From Granulicella sp. 5B5 (GTDB lineage: Bacteria > Acidobacteriota > Terriglobia > Terriglobales > Acidobacteriaceae), in assembly GCF_014083945.1 (NCBI RefSeq), contig NZ_CP046444.1:2356001-2420000 (forward strand): a DNA stretch of 64,000 bases. Reading direction: 5' to 3'. Made by a program: the position numbers and the translations under genes. The notes under the pieces were generated by a model. It was not told the DNA's origin. It made no database searches and was given only the letters and a program-made list of their open reading frames with translations. This document shows, piece by piece, positions 43,618 to 52,061 of the stretch. How positions within the stretch are numbered: the stretch's first letter is position 1; each line of letters opens with the position of its first letter.

Positions 43618-44547
43618 ATGCGCGCGCCGCGATGGATTGTTGTGCTGGGAGTTGTGTTTGTACTGGGAGTGGCGATGCAGGCGGTGAGGCCGTCGCTGGG
43701 CAAGCCTGCGGGGTCTCAGGCGGAGATTGCCGCTCCACCGGAGGTGCGGGCGATTTTGCAGCGGCGGTGTTATGCGTGCCATAGCGATGCTCCGCAGCTG
43801 GCGTGGTTTGACCAGGTGGAGCCTGCATATTGGATGGTGGCGAAGGACGTGCGCGAGGCTCGGGCGCATTTGAACTTTTCTGAACTGGGAACGAAGCCTG
43901 TGGCGGCGCAGCGTGCGGAGCTGTTTGAAGCCGTGAATATGATTCAACTGGGGGCGATGCCGCTGCCGCAGTATCTGGCGGTGCATCGCGAGGCGGGTGT
44001 GACGCCGGAGGAGCTGGCGGTGCTGAAGACGTGGCTCGCGCCGTTTGCTCCTGTGGCCGCGAGTGCCGCTGCGCCGGTGAGTGTGCCGAGTTTCGGTGAG
44101 CGAAAGGGGGCGGCTTCGTTATCGCTGAATGGGGTGCCTTATTTTCCTGACTATCGCGACTGGAAGGTGATCAGCACGACGGACCGTGGCGACAACCATA
44201 CGATGCGGATCATTACGGGGAATGATGTGGCGATTCGTGCGGCGGAGCAGCGGAAGATTAGTCCGTGGCCGGATGGGAGCGTGTTTGCGAAGATTACGAT
44301 GGCGTCCTCGGATGATGGGCAGGGGCATGTGTCCGCGGGCAAGTTTGTTCAGGTGGAGTTCATGGTGAAGGATGCGCAGAAGTATGCCGCGACGCAGGGT
44401 TGGGGGTATGCGCGGTACAAGGGCGACGCGCTGAAGCCGTATGGTGCGGACGCGCACTTTGATCGCGAGTGTACGGGGTGCCATGCGCCGATGCGGGACA
44501 ACGATTTTGTGTACTCGATGCCGATTGCGCGGGAGGTGGGACGATGA
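43618..44547 (+). CDS. Heme-binding domain / cytochrome P460 fusion protein
   Basis: 309 residues. An N-terminal signal or anchor ('WIVVLGVVFVLGVAMQAV') leads to a haem-binding domain with a c-heme motif, CYACH in 'LQRRCYACHSDAPQLAWFDQ' (about 51-55). The second half is a cytochrome P460-type domain: 'YRDWKVISTTDRGDNHTMRIITGND', 'SVFAKITMASSDD', and the c-heme motif CTGCH in 'ECTGCHAPMRDNDFVYSMP' near the C-terminus. P460 cytochromes detoxify or oxidise hydroxylamine and NO. The pairing of both domains is seen in Acidobacteria. The next gene, overlapping by 4 nt, encodes a related lipoprotein. Confidence 0.85.
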   Translation: MRAPRWIVVLGVVFVLGVAMQAVRPSLGKPAGSQAEIAAPPEVRAILQRRCYACHSDAPQLAWFDQVEPAYWMVAKDVREARAHLNFSELGTKPVAAQRAELFEAVNMIQLGAMPLPQYLAVHREAGVTPEELAVLKTWLAPFAPVAASAAAPVSVPSFGERKGAASLSLNGVPYFPDYRDWKVISTTDRGDNHTMRIITGNDVAIRAAEQRKISPWPDGSVFAKITMASSDDGQGHVSAGKFVQVEFMVKDAQKYAATQGWGYARYKGDALKPYGADAHFDRECTGCHAPMRDNDFVYSMPIAREVGR

Positions 44548-45002
44548 AGCTGCGCGTCATGGCGGTGATGATTTGTTTGGTGATGGTGGCGGGGTGTCAG
44601 AAGAAGCAGACGGCGGCGAGCGATCTGTATAACGATGCGGCGATGGTGGATGTGGGACTGCCGTATCCGGTGATGCAGTGGAAGCCGCTGACGACGATGG
44701 TGGATCGTGGTGCGGGGACGACGTCGACTTTGTTTGGGAATGATGCTGCGGTGGCTGCGGCGCGTGCGGGGCAGAGCTATCCAGCGGGTGCGGTGCTGGG
44801 GCTGGTGATGTGGCGGCAGAAGGATGATCCGCACTGGTTTGGGGCGAGGATTCCTGATGGGCCGTTGCAGGTGGAGTTTGTGGAGTTTGGTGCGAGTGGA
44901 ATGAGGTATCGCGAGTTTGCGGGGAGTCCGATGGTGGAGCAGGCAGGGGCGCAGGACCGCGGGGCGGTGATTGCTGCGATGAAGGCTGCGGCGCTGCCGT
45001 AG
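44544..45002 (+). CDS. Cytochrome P460-associated lipoprotein
   Basis: 152 residues from the ATG at 44544, inside the 4-nt ATGA overlap with the P460 gene. A lipoprotein signal ends in 'VMVAGCQKK', whose Cys becomes the lipid anchor. The mature part, 'QWKPLTTMVDRGAGTTSTLFGNDAAVAAAR' and 'AVLGLVMWRQKDDPHWFGARIPDGPLQVEFVE' (in parts), keeps the P460-like order of strands but has no CxxCH, so it is probably a heme-free partner or P460 paralogue. It is likely held at the inner face of the outer membrane, beside its operon partner. Confidence 0.75.
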   Translation: MKLRVMAVMICLVMVAGCQKKQTAASDLYNDAAMVDVGLPYPVMQWKPLTTMVDRGAGTTSTLFGNDAAVAAARAGQSYPAGAVLGLVMWRQKDDPHWFGARIPDGPLQVEFVEFGASGMRYREFAGSPMVEQAGAQDRGAVIAAMKAAALP

Positions 45003-45071
45003 GCGCTTTCTACAATCACGAAGCAGATTTTGATTTGGGTATCCGGGCGGAGTGGATAAGATCGTCACATT

Positions 45072-46292
45072 ATGACGACCGATCGATTTGCTGCTGTCGT
45101 GACTGGATTCCTGGCGGCGTGTGCGGTGTCGATGCCTGCGCTGGCGCAGCGTGATGGCGTGATTCGACGCCTGGATGGGACGGTGTTGTCGCGAGCGCAG
45201 GCTGAGGAGATTGCCGCGACGGAGTTGAAGGCGGACGGAGTGACGGGCGCGGAGATAGCGATCCTGAACCACGGACGGCTCGTCTGGTCATATGGATTTG
45301 GGCTGCGGGACGTGGCGAAGAACCTGCCGATGACTCCGGACACGAACACCTGGGCGGCCTCGATTACCAAGGCGGTGTTTGCTACGTGGGTGATGCAGCT
45401 GGTGGAGCAGCACGAGTTGAACCTGGATGAGCCGGTGGCGAAGATCCTGACGCGGCCGTTGAATGAGGTTGAGCACTACAGGGTGACGGGGTCGGAGGTG
45501 GTGAAAGACCCGCGGTGGCAGGCGGTGACGCCGCGCATGATGTTGTCGCACACGTCGGGATTTGCGAACTTCAGCGGAATGGAGCCGGATGGGAAGATCC
45601 ATATCCACTTCACGCCGGGCACGCGCTTTGCGTACTCGGGCGAGGGGCTGAACGTGCTGCAGTTTGCGCTGGAAGACCGGATGCACCTGCAGATTGCGGA
45701 TGCGATGGCGAAGGACATCTTCAGGCCGTTGGGGATGAGGCAGACGGGCATGGTGTGGCAGCCGTCGTTCGAGGAGAACTCTGCGTTGCGGTATGACGCG
45801 AAGGGGAAGCCGATTGGGCCGACGCATCGCAACGACGCCAAGGCTGCGGGTTCAATGGTGACGAGTGCCAATGACCTGGCGCTGTTTCTGGAGGCGCTGC
45901 TGGCGAAGAAGATTCTGCGGGCTTCGACGGAGCAGCAGATGTTTACGAAACAGATTGCGATCCATGCGACGCACGAGTTTCCGCCGTTCGAGGCTTCCAG
46001 CGGAAACGATGGCGAAGCGGAGGGGCTTGGTTACGGGCTGGGATGGGGCTTGCTGGAACGGACGAAGTATGGGTCCGCGTTCTTCAAGGAAGGGCACGGA
46101 GACGGCGCTGAGAATTATGTGATCTGCTTTCCTCGCAGCGGGTCGTGCATGATTTTGTTGACCAATAGCGATAATGGGGAGCTGGCGTTCCGGCCTCTGC
46201 TGGAGAAGTTGATGGGCGACACGGTTACGCCGTGGGTATGGGAGGGGTACACGCGCGACCAGGTGCTGCACAACGAAGAGCACGCGAAGTGA
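45072..46292 (+). CDS. Secreted serine hydrolase (beta-lactamase/esterase fold)
   Basis: 406 residues. Signal peptide to about residue 26 ('LAACAVSMPALAQ'). The catalytic serine and lysine are Ser97 and Lys100 in 'AASITKAVFATWVM' (SxxK). The tyrosine motif appears as 'FAYSGEGLNVLQFAL', with YSG rather than YSN/YAN, typical of class C-like esterases and D-aminopeptidases rather than true AmpC. A late 'GHGDGAENYVICFP' replaces the KTG triad. It may hydrolyse esters or D-peptides; beta-lactam resistance is not shown. It converges with hscA. Confidence 0.85.
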   Translation: MTTDRFAAVVTGFLAACAVSMPALAQRDGVIRRLDGTVLSRAQAEEIAATELKADGVTGAEIAILNHGRLVWSYGFGLRDVAKNLPMTPDTNTWAASITKAVFATWVMQLVEQHELNLDEPVAKILTRPLNEVEHYRVTGSEVVKDPRWQAVTPRMMLSHTSGFANFSGMEPDGKIHIHFTPGTRFAYSGEGLNVLQFALEDRMHLQIADAMAKDIFRPLGMRQTGMVWQPSFEENSALRYDAKGKPIGPTHRNDAKAAGSMVTSANDLALFLEALLAKKILRASTEQQMFTKQIAIHATHEFPPFEASSGNDGEAEGLGYGLGWGLLERTKYGSAFFKEGHGDGAENYVICFPRSGSCMILLTNSDNGELAFRPLLEKLMGDTVTPWVWEGYTRDQVLHNEEHAK

Positions 46293-46308
46293 TGAGGATG
46301 GACGCGGG

Positions 46309-48300
46309 TTAGTCTTCGGTAGAGTCGCCGGGGGTGTCGGTTGAGTCTTCGAACTCGGCCTTTTTGAAGGCGTGGGGGGCGGTGGGGGCTGCGCCTTTGG
46401 CGGCGATGTCGTCGCTGGCGGAAGCCATGGTCTTGCCGCCGAGGGCGCCGGTGACGGCGGAGTCCATCATGATCTCGGCGAAGCGGCGGGTGGCTTTGTC
46501 GAGCTGGTCGATGCCTTTGCGGATGACCTTGTAGTCGCCGCCTTTGATGGAGTTCTGGAGCTCGAGGACGGCGGCTTCGATGTTGGCGTGCTCGTCGAAG
46601 GTGAGCTGCTGCCAGGCCTGCGATGACTTGCCTTTGGCGACGGCGTCGAGAATGGTGTGGGCTTCGTTGGTGGCCTCGATGACCTGGCGGGCGGTGATGT
46701 CGGCCTCGGCGTAGTCGAAGGAGTCGAGGATCATGGTTTCGACCTGCTCGTCCGTCAATCCATAGGTAGGTTTGACTTCGACCTGGGCAGCCTGGCCGCT
46801 GCGCTGCTCGCGCGCGGAGACGTGGAGAATGCCATTGGCGTCGATGAGGAACTTGACCTCTACGCGGGCCATGCCGGCGGCCATGGGTGGGATGCCTTTG
46901 AGGTCGAAGCGGGCGAGGGAGCGGCAGTCTTTGGCGAGCTCGCGTTCGCCTTGCAGGACGTGGATGGCGACGGCGGTTTGGCCTTCGACGGCGGTGGTGT
47001 AGTGTTCGGTGGCGGAGGCGGGGATGGTGGAGTTGCGCTGGATGACCTTGCTCATGACGCCGCCGTAGGCTTCGATGCCGAGCGAGAGTGGGGTGACGTC
47101 GAGGAGGAGGAGGTCGTTGGTCGCGGTGTTTTCGGTGCCTGAGAGGATTTGGGCTTGAACGGCTGCACCGAGGGCTACGACCTCGTCGGGGTTGAGCTCG
47201 GTGTGGAGCTTTTTGTTGCGGGATTCGAGGTCGAAGAGTTTGGTGACGAGAGCGCGGACCGCGGGGATGCGGGTGGAGCCGCCGACCATGACGACTTCGT
47301 CGATCTGGGCGGGGGTGAGTTGCGCGTCTTTGAGGGCTTGGCGGACGGGTTGCGCGGTGCGTTCGATGACGGCGGCGATGAGGCCTTCGAACTGGGTGCG
47401 GCTGATCTCGCGGGCGTAGAGTTTTTCTGGTGCGCCGGAGTCGGCGGGTAGGGTGAGTTGCAGGCGCGCGTTGTCGGTGGAGCTGAGGGCGATCTTGGCT
47501 TCGATGACGGTCTTGCGGAGTTGCTGGATGACTTCGGGGTTTGTGGATACGTCGGTGCCCAGATCGCCTTTGATGTCGTCGAGGGCGATGGCGGTGAGGA
47601 GATTGTCGATGTCGTCGCCGCCGAGGTGGGTGTCGCCCCCGGTGGCTATGACTTCGAAGATGCCTTCGTGGAGCTTGAGGATGGAGATGTCGAAGGTGCC
47701 GCCGCCGAAGTCGTAGACTGCGATGATGCCGTCTTTGTTTTTGTCCAAACCATAAGCCAATGCGGCGGCGGTGGGTTCGTTGACGAGGCGGAGGACTTCG
47801 AGGCCGGCAATTCTTCCGGCGTCTTTCGTGGCTTGCCGCTGCGCGTCGTTGAAGTAGGCAGGGACGGTGATAACGGCCTTAGTGACTTCGGCGCCGAAGA
47901 AGCGCTCGGCGTTGCGCTTGAGCTGGAGGAGGATGTAGGCGGAGATCTCCGGCGGGGTGAGGGTGAGGCCGCCTACGTTAAGCTTGAGGACTTCGCCGGG
48001 TTGGAGGCCGGGGGCGAGATGGAAGGGGAAGAGCTTGAGCTCGGGCTCGACGTCGGCGAGGTCGCGGCCCATGAGGCGCTTGACGGAGTAGACGGCGTTG
48101 GCGGCGTTGGAGAGCAGGACGTTGCGCGCGGCGTTGCCGACTGAAAATCCATTAGCCGTTTCCTGGTCGAAGGCGACGACGGAGGGGACGATGGGGCTGC
48201 CGTCTTCGCCGGGGATGACGGCGGGAGTGTCGCCCTGCATATAGGCGATGAGCGAGTTGGTGGTGCCTAAGTCGATGCCGACGACGGGTGCTACTGCCAA
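46309..48300 (-). CDS. hscA: Hsp70-type Fe-S chaperone HscA
   Basis: 663 residues, somewhat longer than the usual ~615. It starts '[21 protein letters not shown]', with the Hsp70 phosphate loops '[16 protein letters not shown]' and '[14 protein letters not shown]'; the substrate-binding half has '[22 protein letters not shown]'. HscA rather than DnaK is indicated by the position in the ISC set, the presence of hscB, and the LPPVK site in IscU, which HscA binds. It uses ATP to release clusters from IscU with HscB. The C-terminus has an acidic, variable tail ('[11 protein letters not shown]'). It is 4.8 kb from hscB and 2.8 kb from fdx, with unrelated genes between. Confidence 0.9.
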   Translation of the reverse strand: MAVAPVVGIDLGTTNSLIAYMQGDTPAVIPGEDGSPIVPSVVAFDQETANGFSVGNAARNVLLSNAANAVYSVKRLMGRDLADVEPELKLFPFHLAPGLQPGEVLKLNVGGLTLTPPEISAYILLQLKRNAERFFGAEVTKAVITVPAYFNDAQRQATKDAGRIAGLEVLRLVNEPTAAALAYGLDKNKDGIIAVYDFGGGTFDISILKLHEGIFEVIATGGDTHLGGDDIDNLLTAIALDDIKGDLGTDVSTNPEVIQQLRKTVIEAKIALSSTDNARLQLTLPADSGAPEKLYAREISRTQFEGLIAAVIERTAQPVRQALKDAQLTPAQIDEVVMVGGSTRIPAVRALVTKLFDLESRNKKLHTELNPDEVVALGAAVQAQILSGTENTATNDLLLLDVTPLSLGIEAYGGVMSKVIQRNSTIPASATEHYTTAVEGQTAVAIHVLQGERELAKDCRSLARFDLKGIPPMAAGMARVEVKFLIDANGILHVSAREQRSGQAAQVEVKPTYGLTDEQVETMILDSFDYAEADITARQVIEATNEAHTILDAVAKGKSSQAWQQLTFDEHANIEAAVLELQNSIKGGDYKVIRKGIDQLDKATRRFAEIMMDSAVTGALGGKTMASASDDIAAKGAAPTAPHAFKKAEFEDSTDTPGDSTED

Positions 48301-48428
48301 AGGAAGCCTCTTTCATGGGCGCGGTCCGCTGCGGCTGTGCCCATCTACTATTTTCGCCTATTTGAGGGATGCGTGAGGCGGGGTTTGGGGTTCTTGGCGA
48401 GGAAGAATTGGCGCTTGCTGCGGGAGAC

Positions 48429-48485
48429 GCAGGTCTCTCCGCTGCGTCCGCAAAAAGCGCGGACTTCGGTCGAGATGACACTTCT
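48429..48485 (-). repeat. Dispersed 'SSRPE' repeat upstream of hscA
   Basis: It runs 'gcaggtctctccgctgcg...tcggtcgagatgacactt'. The gap between the hscA start and the aldo/keto reductase stop (about 290 bp) holds this element, a Granulicella-type palindromic repeat at 48542-48580, and no gene. Confidence 0.8.
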
Positions 48486-48541
48486 GTGGAGGGATGGGCA
48501 GGTTGGGGCGGGATGGGTTGGTTCGGTAGAGCTGAAGGTGT

Positions 48542-48580
48542 TACCCCACCCATGACGATGCTGCTGTCATGAGTGGGGCA
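48542..48580. repeat. Dispersed palindromic repeat (CATGAC...GTCATG family), copy
   Basis: Arms 'ccccacccatgac' and 'gtcatgagtgggg' around 'gatgctgct'. It is the clearest partner of 4213-4255, and lies just after the aldo/keto reductase stop where it could end transcription. Confidence 0.7.
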
Positions 48581-48592
48581 CACAAGTTGGAA

Positions 48593-49654
48593 CTACTTTT
48601 TGGGCTGCGGGAGGCCGGGACGCTGGATGTTGGGGTCGAGGCGGTTGGCAGTCTGGAAGGGGATCATCCAGCCGGGGTACTCGGGTGGGAGGGCGCTGAC
48701 TTCGTCGAGCTGCTGGAGCTCGTCGGGGGTGAGTTTGAGGTCGACGGCGGCGAGGTTGTCGGTGAGCTGGTCCATGCGCTTGGCGCCGATGATGATCGAC
48801 GTGACGACTGGTTTGGCGAGCAGCCACGCGAGCGAGATACGCGCCGGGCTGCAGTTGTGGGCCTCGGCGATGGGCTTCATCGCGTCAAGGATGCGCCAGG
48901 TGCGGTCCTTGTCGACGATGGGGAAGTCGAACTCGGAGCGGCGGGAGTCGGCGGGCTTCTGGTTGTCGCGGCTGAACTTGCCGGAGAGCAGGCCGCCGGC
49001 GAGGGGGCTCCAGACGAGCAGGCCGGTCTTTTCGGCTTCCATCAAGGGGACGAGCTCGCGTTCGAGGTCGCGGCCGGCGATGGAGTAGTAGGCCTGCAGG
49101 GTGTCGATGCGGGCGAGGTTTTTGTACTGAGAGATACCTAATGCCTTGGCGAGCCGCCAGGCGTGCCAGTTGGAGACGCCGATGTAGCGGACCTTGCCGT
49201 TCTGGACGAGGGTGTCGAGGGCACGAAGGGTCTCTTCGAGGGGTGTGACCCAGTCGGTGCCGTGGATCTGGTAGAGGTCGATGTGGTCGGTGCCGAGGCG
49301 CTTGAGGGAGGCGTCGACGGCGTCCATGATGTGGCCGCGTGAGGCGCCGACGTCGTTGCGGCCGGGGCCGACGCGACCGAAGACCTTGGTGGCGATGACG
49401 ACGTCCTTGCGGGCGATGTTGAGGTTCTTGAGGGACTGGCCGAGGATGGTTTCGCTGTGGCCTTCGGAGTAGACATCGGCGGTGTCGAAGAAGTTGATGC
49501 CGCCGTCGATGGAGGCCTTGATGAGCTCGTCGGCGCCGGCCTGGTCGACGGTGCCGATGTGGCGGAACATGCCCTGGCCGCCGTGGAAGGTCATGGTGCC
49601 GAAGCAGAGGGTCGAGACGAGAAGGCCCGTGTCACCGAGTGTTTTGTATTGCAT
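48593..49654 (-). CDS. Aldo/keto reductase
   Basis: 353 residues. The catalytic tetrad motifs are in place: 'INFFDTADVYSEG' (Asp, Tyr), 'DVVIATKVFG' (Lys), 'YQIHGTD' (His), and NADPH-binding 'IIIGAKRMDQLTDNL' near the end. It reduces aldehydes or ketones with NADPH in the cytoplasm; the YajO/YhdN-like subgroup has broad substrates. The gene lies between hscA and the MDR oxidoreductase on the same strand as the ISC genes but has no part in cluster assembly. The start 'MQYKTLGDTGL' is standard for the family. Confidence 0.93.
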   Translation of the reverse strand: MQYKTLGDTGLLVSTLCFGTMTFHGGQGMFRHIGTVDQAGADELIKASIDGGINFFDTADVYSEGHSETILGQSLKNLNIARKDVVIATKVFGRVGPGRNDVGASRGHIMDAVDASLKRLGTDHIDLYQIHGTDWVTPLEETLRALDTLVQNGKVRYIGVSNWHAWRLAKALGISQYKNLARIDTLQAYYSIAGRDLERELVPLMEAEKTGLLVWSPLAGGLLSGKFSRDNQKPADSRRSEFDFPIVDKDRTWRILDAMKPIAEAHNCSPARISLAWLLAKPVVTSIIIGAKRMDQLTDNLAAVDLKLTPDELQQLDEVSALPPEYPGWMIPFQTANRLDPNIQRPGLPQPKK

Positions 49655-49765
49655 TGGATTGTCCTTGGACCGGCCGTGGGGGTTGGTGGAGCACGGCGGT
49701 GTGCATAGGATGCGTCCGCGGATGGCGGGGACGCAAGGGGTGGAATGAATATTCGGTTGCTGTGT

Positions 49766-49833
49766 GGCCGGGGCTAAAGCCCCTTCTATTGTGAGCGGGT
49801 ATTCAGGGGCCTAAAGGCCCCTGCTCCCTCCGA
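49766..49833. repeat. 'ggggctaaagcccc' hairpin repeat pair
   Basis: Two hairpins, 'ggggctaaagcccc' and 'caggggcctaaaggcccctg', separated by 'ttctattgtgagcgggtatt'. It is close to 35984-36040 and 15813-15916. It sits in the gap between the MDR stop (49876) and the aldo/keto reductase start. Confidence 0.7.
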
Positions 49834-49875
49834 AAGAACAAAGACAGCATCGTGGGCTAAAGACAGCATCGTTGG

Positions 49876-50856
49876 TTAGGGCTGGAAGACGAGGCGGGTG
49901 GCCTGGTCTTTTTCGTTCCACAGTGCGGTCACTTCGGAGAGTGGGGCGGTTTTGTAGCTGAAGTCGAAGGGGTGAGTGGTGGTGAGGGTGAAAAACTCGG
50001 TGATGGCGGTGCGGATGGCGGTGAGGTCGGCGCTGCCGAAGCCGGAGCCGAGGAGCTCGAGGTTGGTGGAGCGCAGGGTGTGGGCGCTGAGAGAGATGTT
50101 TTCGCCGGCGAGGTTGCCGATCTGGACAAAGCGGACGCGAGTGCCGGATTTGATGACGCCGCGCTGGGAGATGGCGGCGAGGGTGGCTTCGGCAGCGGGG
50201 CCCCAGAGGTAGTCGAGGACTACGTCGATGCCGCAGTCGGCGATGGCAGAGCGGTAGTCGGCGATGATGGCGTCGCGGTCCTGCGTGAGCGAGATGGTGC
50301 GGTCGGCGCCGAGGGACTTGAGCTTTTCGAGGGCCTCGGGATTGCGGCCGGCGGCGATGATGTGGCCTGCGCCACGGGCCTTGGCGATCTGCACGGCGAG
50401 CTGGCCGGAGGTGCCGGTGGCTCCGAGGATGAGGACGCTTTCGCCGGGGGTGAAGCGGCCGCGGTCGAGAGCGACCCAGGAGGACATGGCCGGGTTGGCG
50501 ACGGCGGCGGCGAAGGCGTCGTCGAGGGAGTCGGGCAGAGGGATGACCATCATGTTGCCGATGACGGTCTGCTCGCACATGGTGCCGTAGGGGAAGCGCG
50601 CGCCGCCGAAGTAGATGCGGGTTCCGGCGGGGAGTGAGCCGAGGGGGCCTACGAGGCGCCCGGTGGCGTCGACGCCGGGGATGAAGGGGAGTTTGCCGGT
50701 GCTGGTGTAGTGCTGACCGCTGGCGACGGATTTGACGATTTGGTGCAGGCCGGCGGCGGCGACGGTGACGAGCTGCTCGCCTTCGGCGGCGATGGGAGCT
50801 TCAAAGGTGGTGTAGACGGGGGGCGCGTCGTAGGACTGGACGAGGGCGGCGTTCAT
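49876..50856 (-). CDS. Zinc-independent MDR quinone oxidoreductase
   Basis: 326 residues from the ATG at 50856, which starts the catalytic domain 'MNAALVQSYDAPPVYTTFEAPIAAEGEQLV' (in parts); a longer upstream reading overlaps the divergent gene. The Rossmann part shows 'VLILGATGTSGQLAVQIAKARGAGHIIAAGRN', the GxGxxG-like AGATGxxG variant of quinone oxidoreductases without the zinc ligands. It reduces quinones or alkenals with NADPH. It is divergent from the VOC gene across a 79-bp gap with a clear inverted repeat, so both are probably controlled by the same regulator. Confidence 0.88.
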   Translation of the reverse strand: MNAALVQSYDAPPVYTTFEAPIAAEGEQLVTVAAAGLHQIVKSVASGQHYTSTGKLPFIPGVDATGRLVGPLGSLPAGTRIYFGGARFPYGTMCEQTVIGNMMVIPLPDSLDDAFAAAVANPAMSSWVALDRGRFTPGESVLILGATGTSGQLAVQIAKARGAGHIIAAGRNPEALEKLKSLGADRTISLTQDRDAIIADYRSAIADCGIDVVLDYLWGPAAEATLAAISQRGVIKSGTRVRFVQIGNLAGENISLSAHTLRSTNLELLGSGFGSADLTAIRTAITEFFTLTTTHPFDFSYKTAPLSEVTALWNEKDQATRLVFQP

Positions 50857-50889
50857 GCGGGCTCCTTCCGAAAGTGAGCTATTTTCACT

Positions 50890-50907
50890 GTACAGAATGC
50901 ACTGTAC
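50890..50907. promoter_or_regulatory. Perfect inverted repeat in the MDR/VOC divergent promoter
   Basis: GTACAG-N6-CTGTAC with the direct form 'cactgtac' also repeated at 50886 and 50900. It lies between the two divergent starts, in the place expected for an operator. The length and spacing suit a dimeric TetR/HxlR/MarR-type regulator; no regulator gene is adjacent. Confidence 0.6.
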
Positions 50908-50935
50908 GCTGGATGATGCTAGGGGGGAGACAGCG

Positions 50936-51358
50936 ATGGCTTCAGGGTCGATGTTAATTCCGAGTGTGCGATATAAAGACGCCCATGCTGCAATTGCGTG
51001 GTTGGAGAAGGCGTTTGGCATGGTGCGCCATGCAGTGTATGAAGGCAAGGCCGGTGGCGTGGACCATGCGGAGCTTCGGTTTGGGACGGGAATGATTATG
51101 CTGGGTTCGGCGTCGAACCCGGGGCCGATGAAGCAGCTGTATGCGACGCCGGAGGAGATTGGCGGGAGAGTGACCTCTCCGCTGTACCTGGTGGCGGAGG
51201 ACTGCGGGCCGATTTGGGAGAGCGCGAAGGTTGCCGGGGCGGAGATCGTGATGGAGTTGCGCGAGATGGAGTACGGGGGCAGATCGTTCTCGGTGCGCGA
51301 TCCGGAGGGGTATCTGTGGTCGGTGGGCGAGTATGATCCATGGAAGGCGAAGGATTAA
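50936..51358 (+). CDS. VOC/glyoxalase-like protein
   Basis: 140 residues from the ATG at 50936, preceded by the ribosome site GGGGGAG. The vicinal-oxygen-chelate pattern is 'RYKDAHAAIAWLEKAFG', 'DHAELRFGTGMIMLG', 'VAEDCGPIWESAKVAGAEIVMELREMEYGGRSFSVRDPEG' (in parts). The metal ligand His54 ('GVDHAELRFG') and a late Glu or Asp ('VRDPEGYLW') fit the fold. Members include glyoxalase I, fosfomycin resistance proteins and dioxygenases; this one is of the 'PhnB-like' size. Substrate unknown. The DinB gene follows after 16 nt. Confidence 0.85.
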   Translation: MASGSMLIPSVRYKDAHAAIAWLEKAFGMVRHAVYEGKAGGVDHAELRFGTGMIMLGSASNPGPMKQLYATPEEIGGRVTSPLYLVAEDCGPIWESAKVAGAEIVMELREMEYGGRSFSVRDPEGYLWSVGEYDPWKAKD

Positions 51359-51374
51359 TTTCAAGGAGCAACGA

Positions 51375-51866
51375 GTGGCGACGAGCAAGGTTCCGTACGA
51401 TGACGTGCTGGGCGACCGCGATCCGGCCAAGGTGATTGCGAAGACTCCGCGTAAACTGATGAAACTGCTGGATGATCTGAGCGATGAACAGATCGATTCG
51501 CGCCCTGCGCCGGGCAAGTGGAGCCTGCGAGAGACCCTCTGCCACATGGCGGACTGCGAGATCGCGTGGGCGTGGCGGCTGCGCTATGTGTATGGCGAGA
51601 AGAACCCGGTGATTCAGCCGTTCGACCAGGATAGCTGGGCGAAGGCGTACAAGTCGTACTCGCTGGCCGAGGCGATGGGGTGTTTCAAGGCGCTGCGGAA
51701 GTGGAACGTGGTTTTTATCGAAGGGCTGAAGGACGCGGACATCAAGAAGGTGGCGATGCATCCGGAGCGCGGGGAAGAGACGTTGTGGACGCTGGTGAGG
51801 ATTATGGCAGGACACGATTTGCATCATCTGACTGCGCTGGAGAAGACGCTGAACAGGAAGAGCTAG
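51375..51866 (+). CDS. DinB superfamily protein (putative thiol S-transferase)
   Basis: 163 residues from a GTG start with a strong AAGGAG site 6 nt upstream (51363-51368). A four-helix bundle with metal histidines in 'LRETLCHMADCE' and 'MAGHDLHHLTAL'. DinB/YfiT proteins bind zinc or nickel and often act as bacillithiol or mycothiol transferases, removing reactive compounds. It follows the VOC gene closely, so the VOC-DinB pair, with the divergent MDR oxidoreductase, looks like a small detoxification set. The thiol used is unknown. Confidence 0.88.
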   Translation: MATSKVPYDDVLGDRDPAKVIAKTPRKLMKLLDDLSDEQIDSRPAPGKWSLRETLCHMADCEIAWAWRLRYVYGEKNPVIQPFDQDSWAKAYKSYSLAEAMGCFKALRKWNVVFIEGLKDADIKKVAMHPERGEETLWTLVRIMAGHDLHHLTALEKTLNRKS

Positions 51867-51960
51867 AGGCTGATTGAGAGGAAAGAGGTGTCGCGGCTCT
51901 GCGCGGATTTCTCTCATTGCTGTTAGTGCGCTCGCGCCTTCGGCTCTTGCTACCGTAAAT

Positions 51961-52023
51961 ACAGGGGTTTCTCCGCTCCGCATCGCGATAAAGCCGCAAT
52001 GCTCCGGTCGAAATGACAATCTT
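51961..52023 (-). repeat. Dispersed 'SSRPE' repeat, intergenic copy with upstream unit
   Basis: It runs 'acaggggtttctccgctccg...ctccggtcgaaatgacaatct' and is preceded by the 'ctcgcgccttcggctcttgcta' unit at about 51931-51952. It has the same two-part order as at 31775-31864, so the mobile or amplified unit may be larger than the part found inside genes. Confidence 0.75.
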
Positions 52024-52061
52024 TTTGAGGGGACAGAGCTTTGTACAAAGTCGAGGCTGCG

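Noticed and set aside
46309-48300. Calling the Hsp70 gene dnaK
   Set aside because: Position in the ISC set together with hscB and the LPPVK site in IscU make hscA more likely, although the sequence alone does not settle it.
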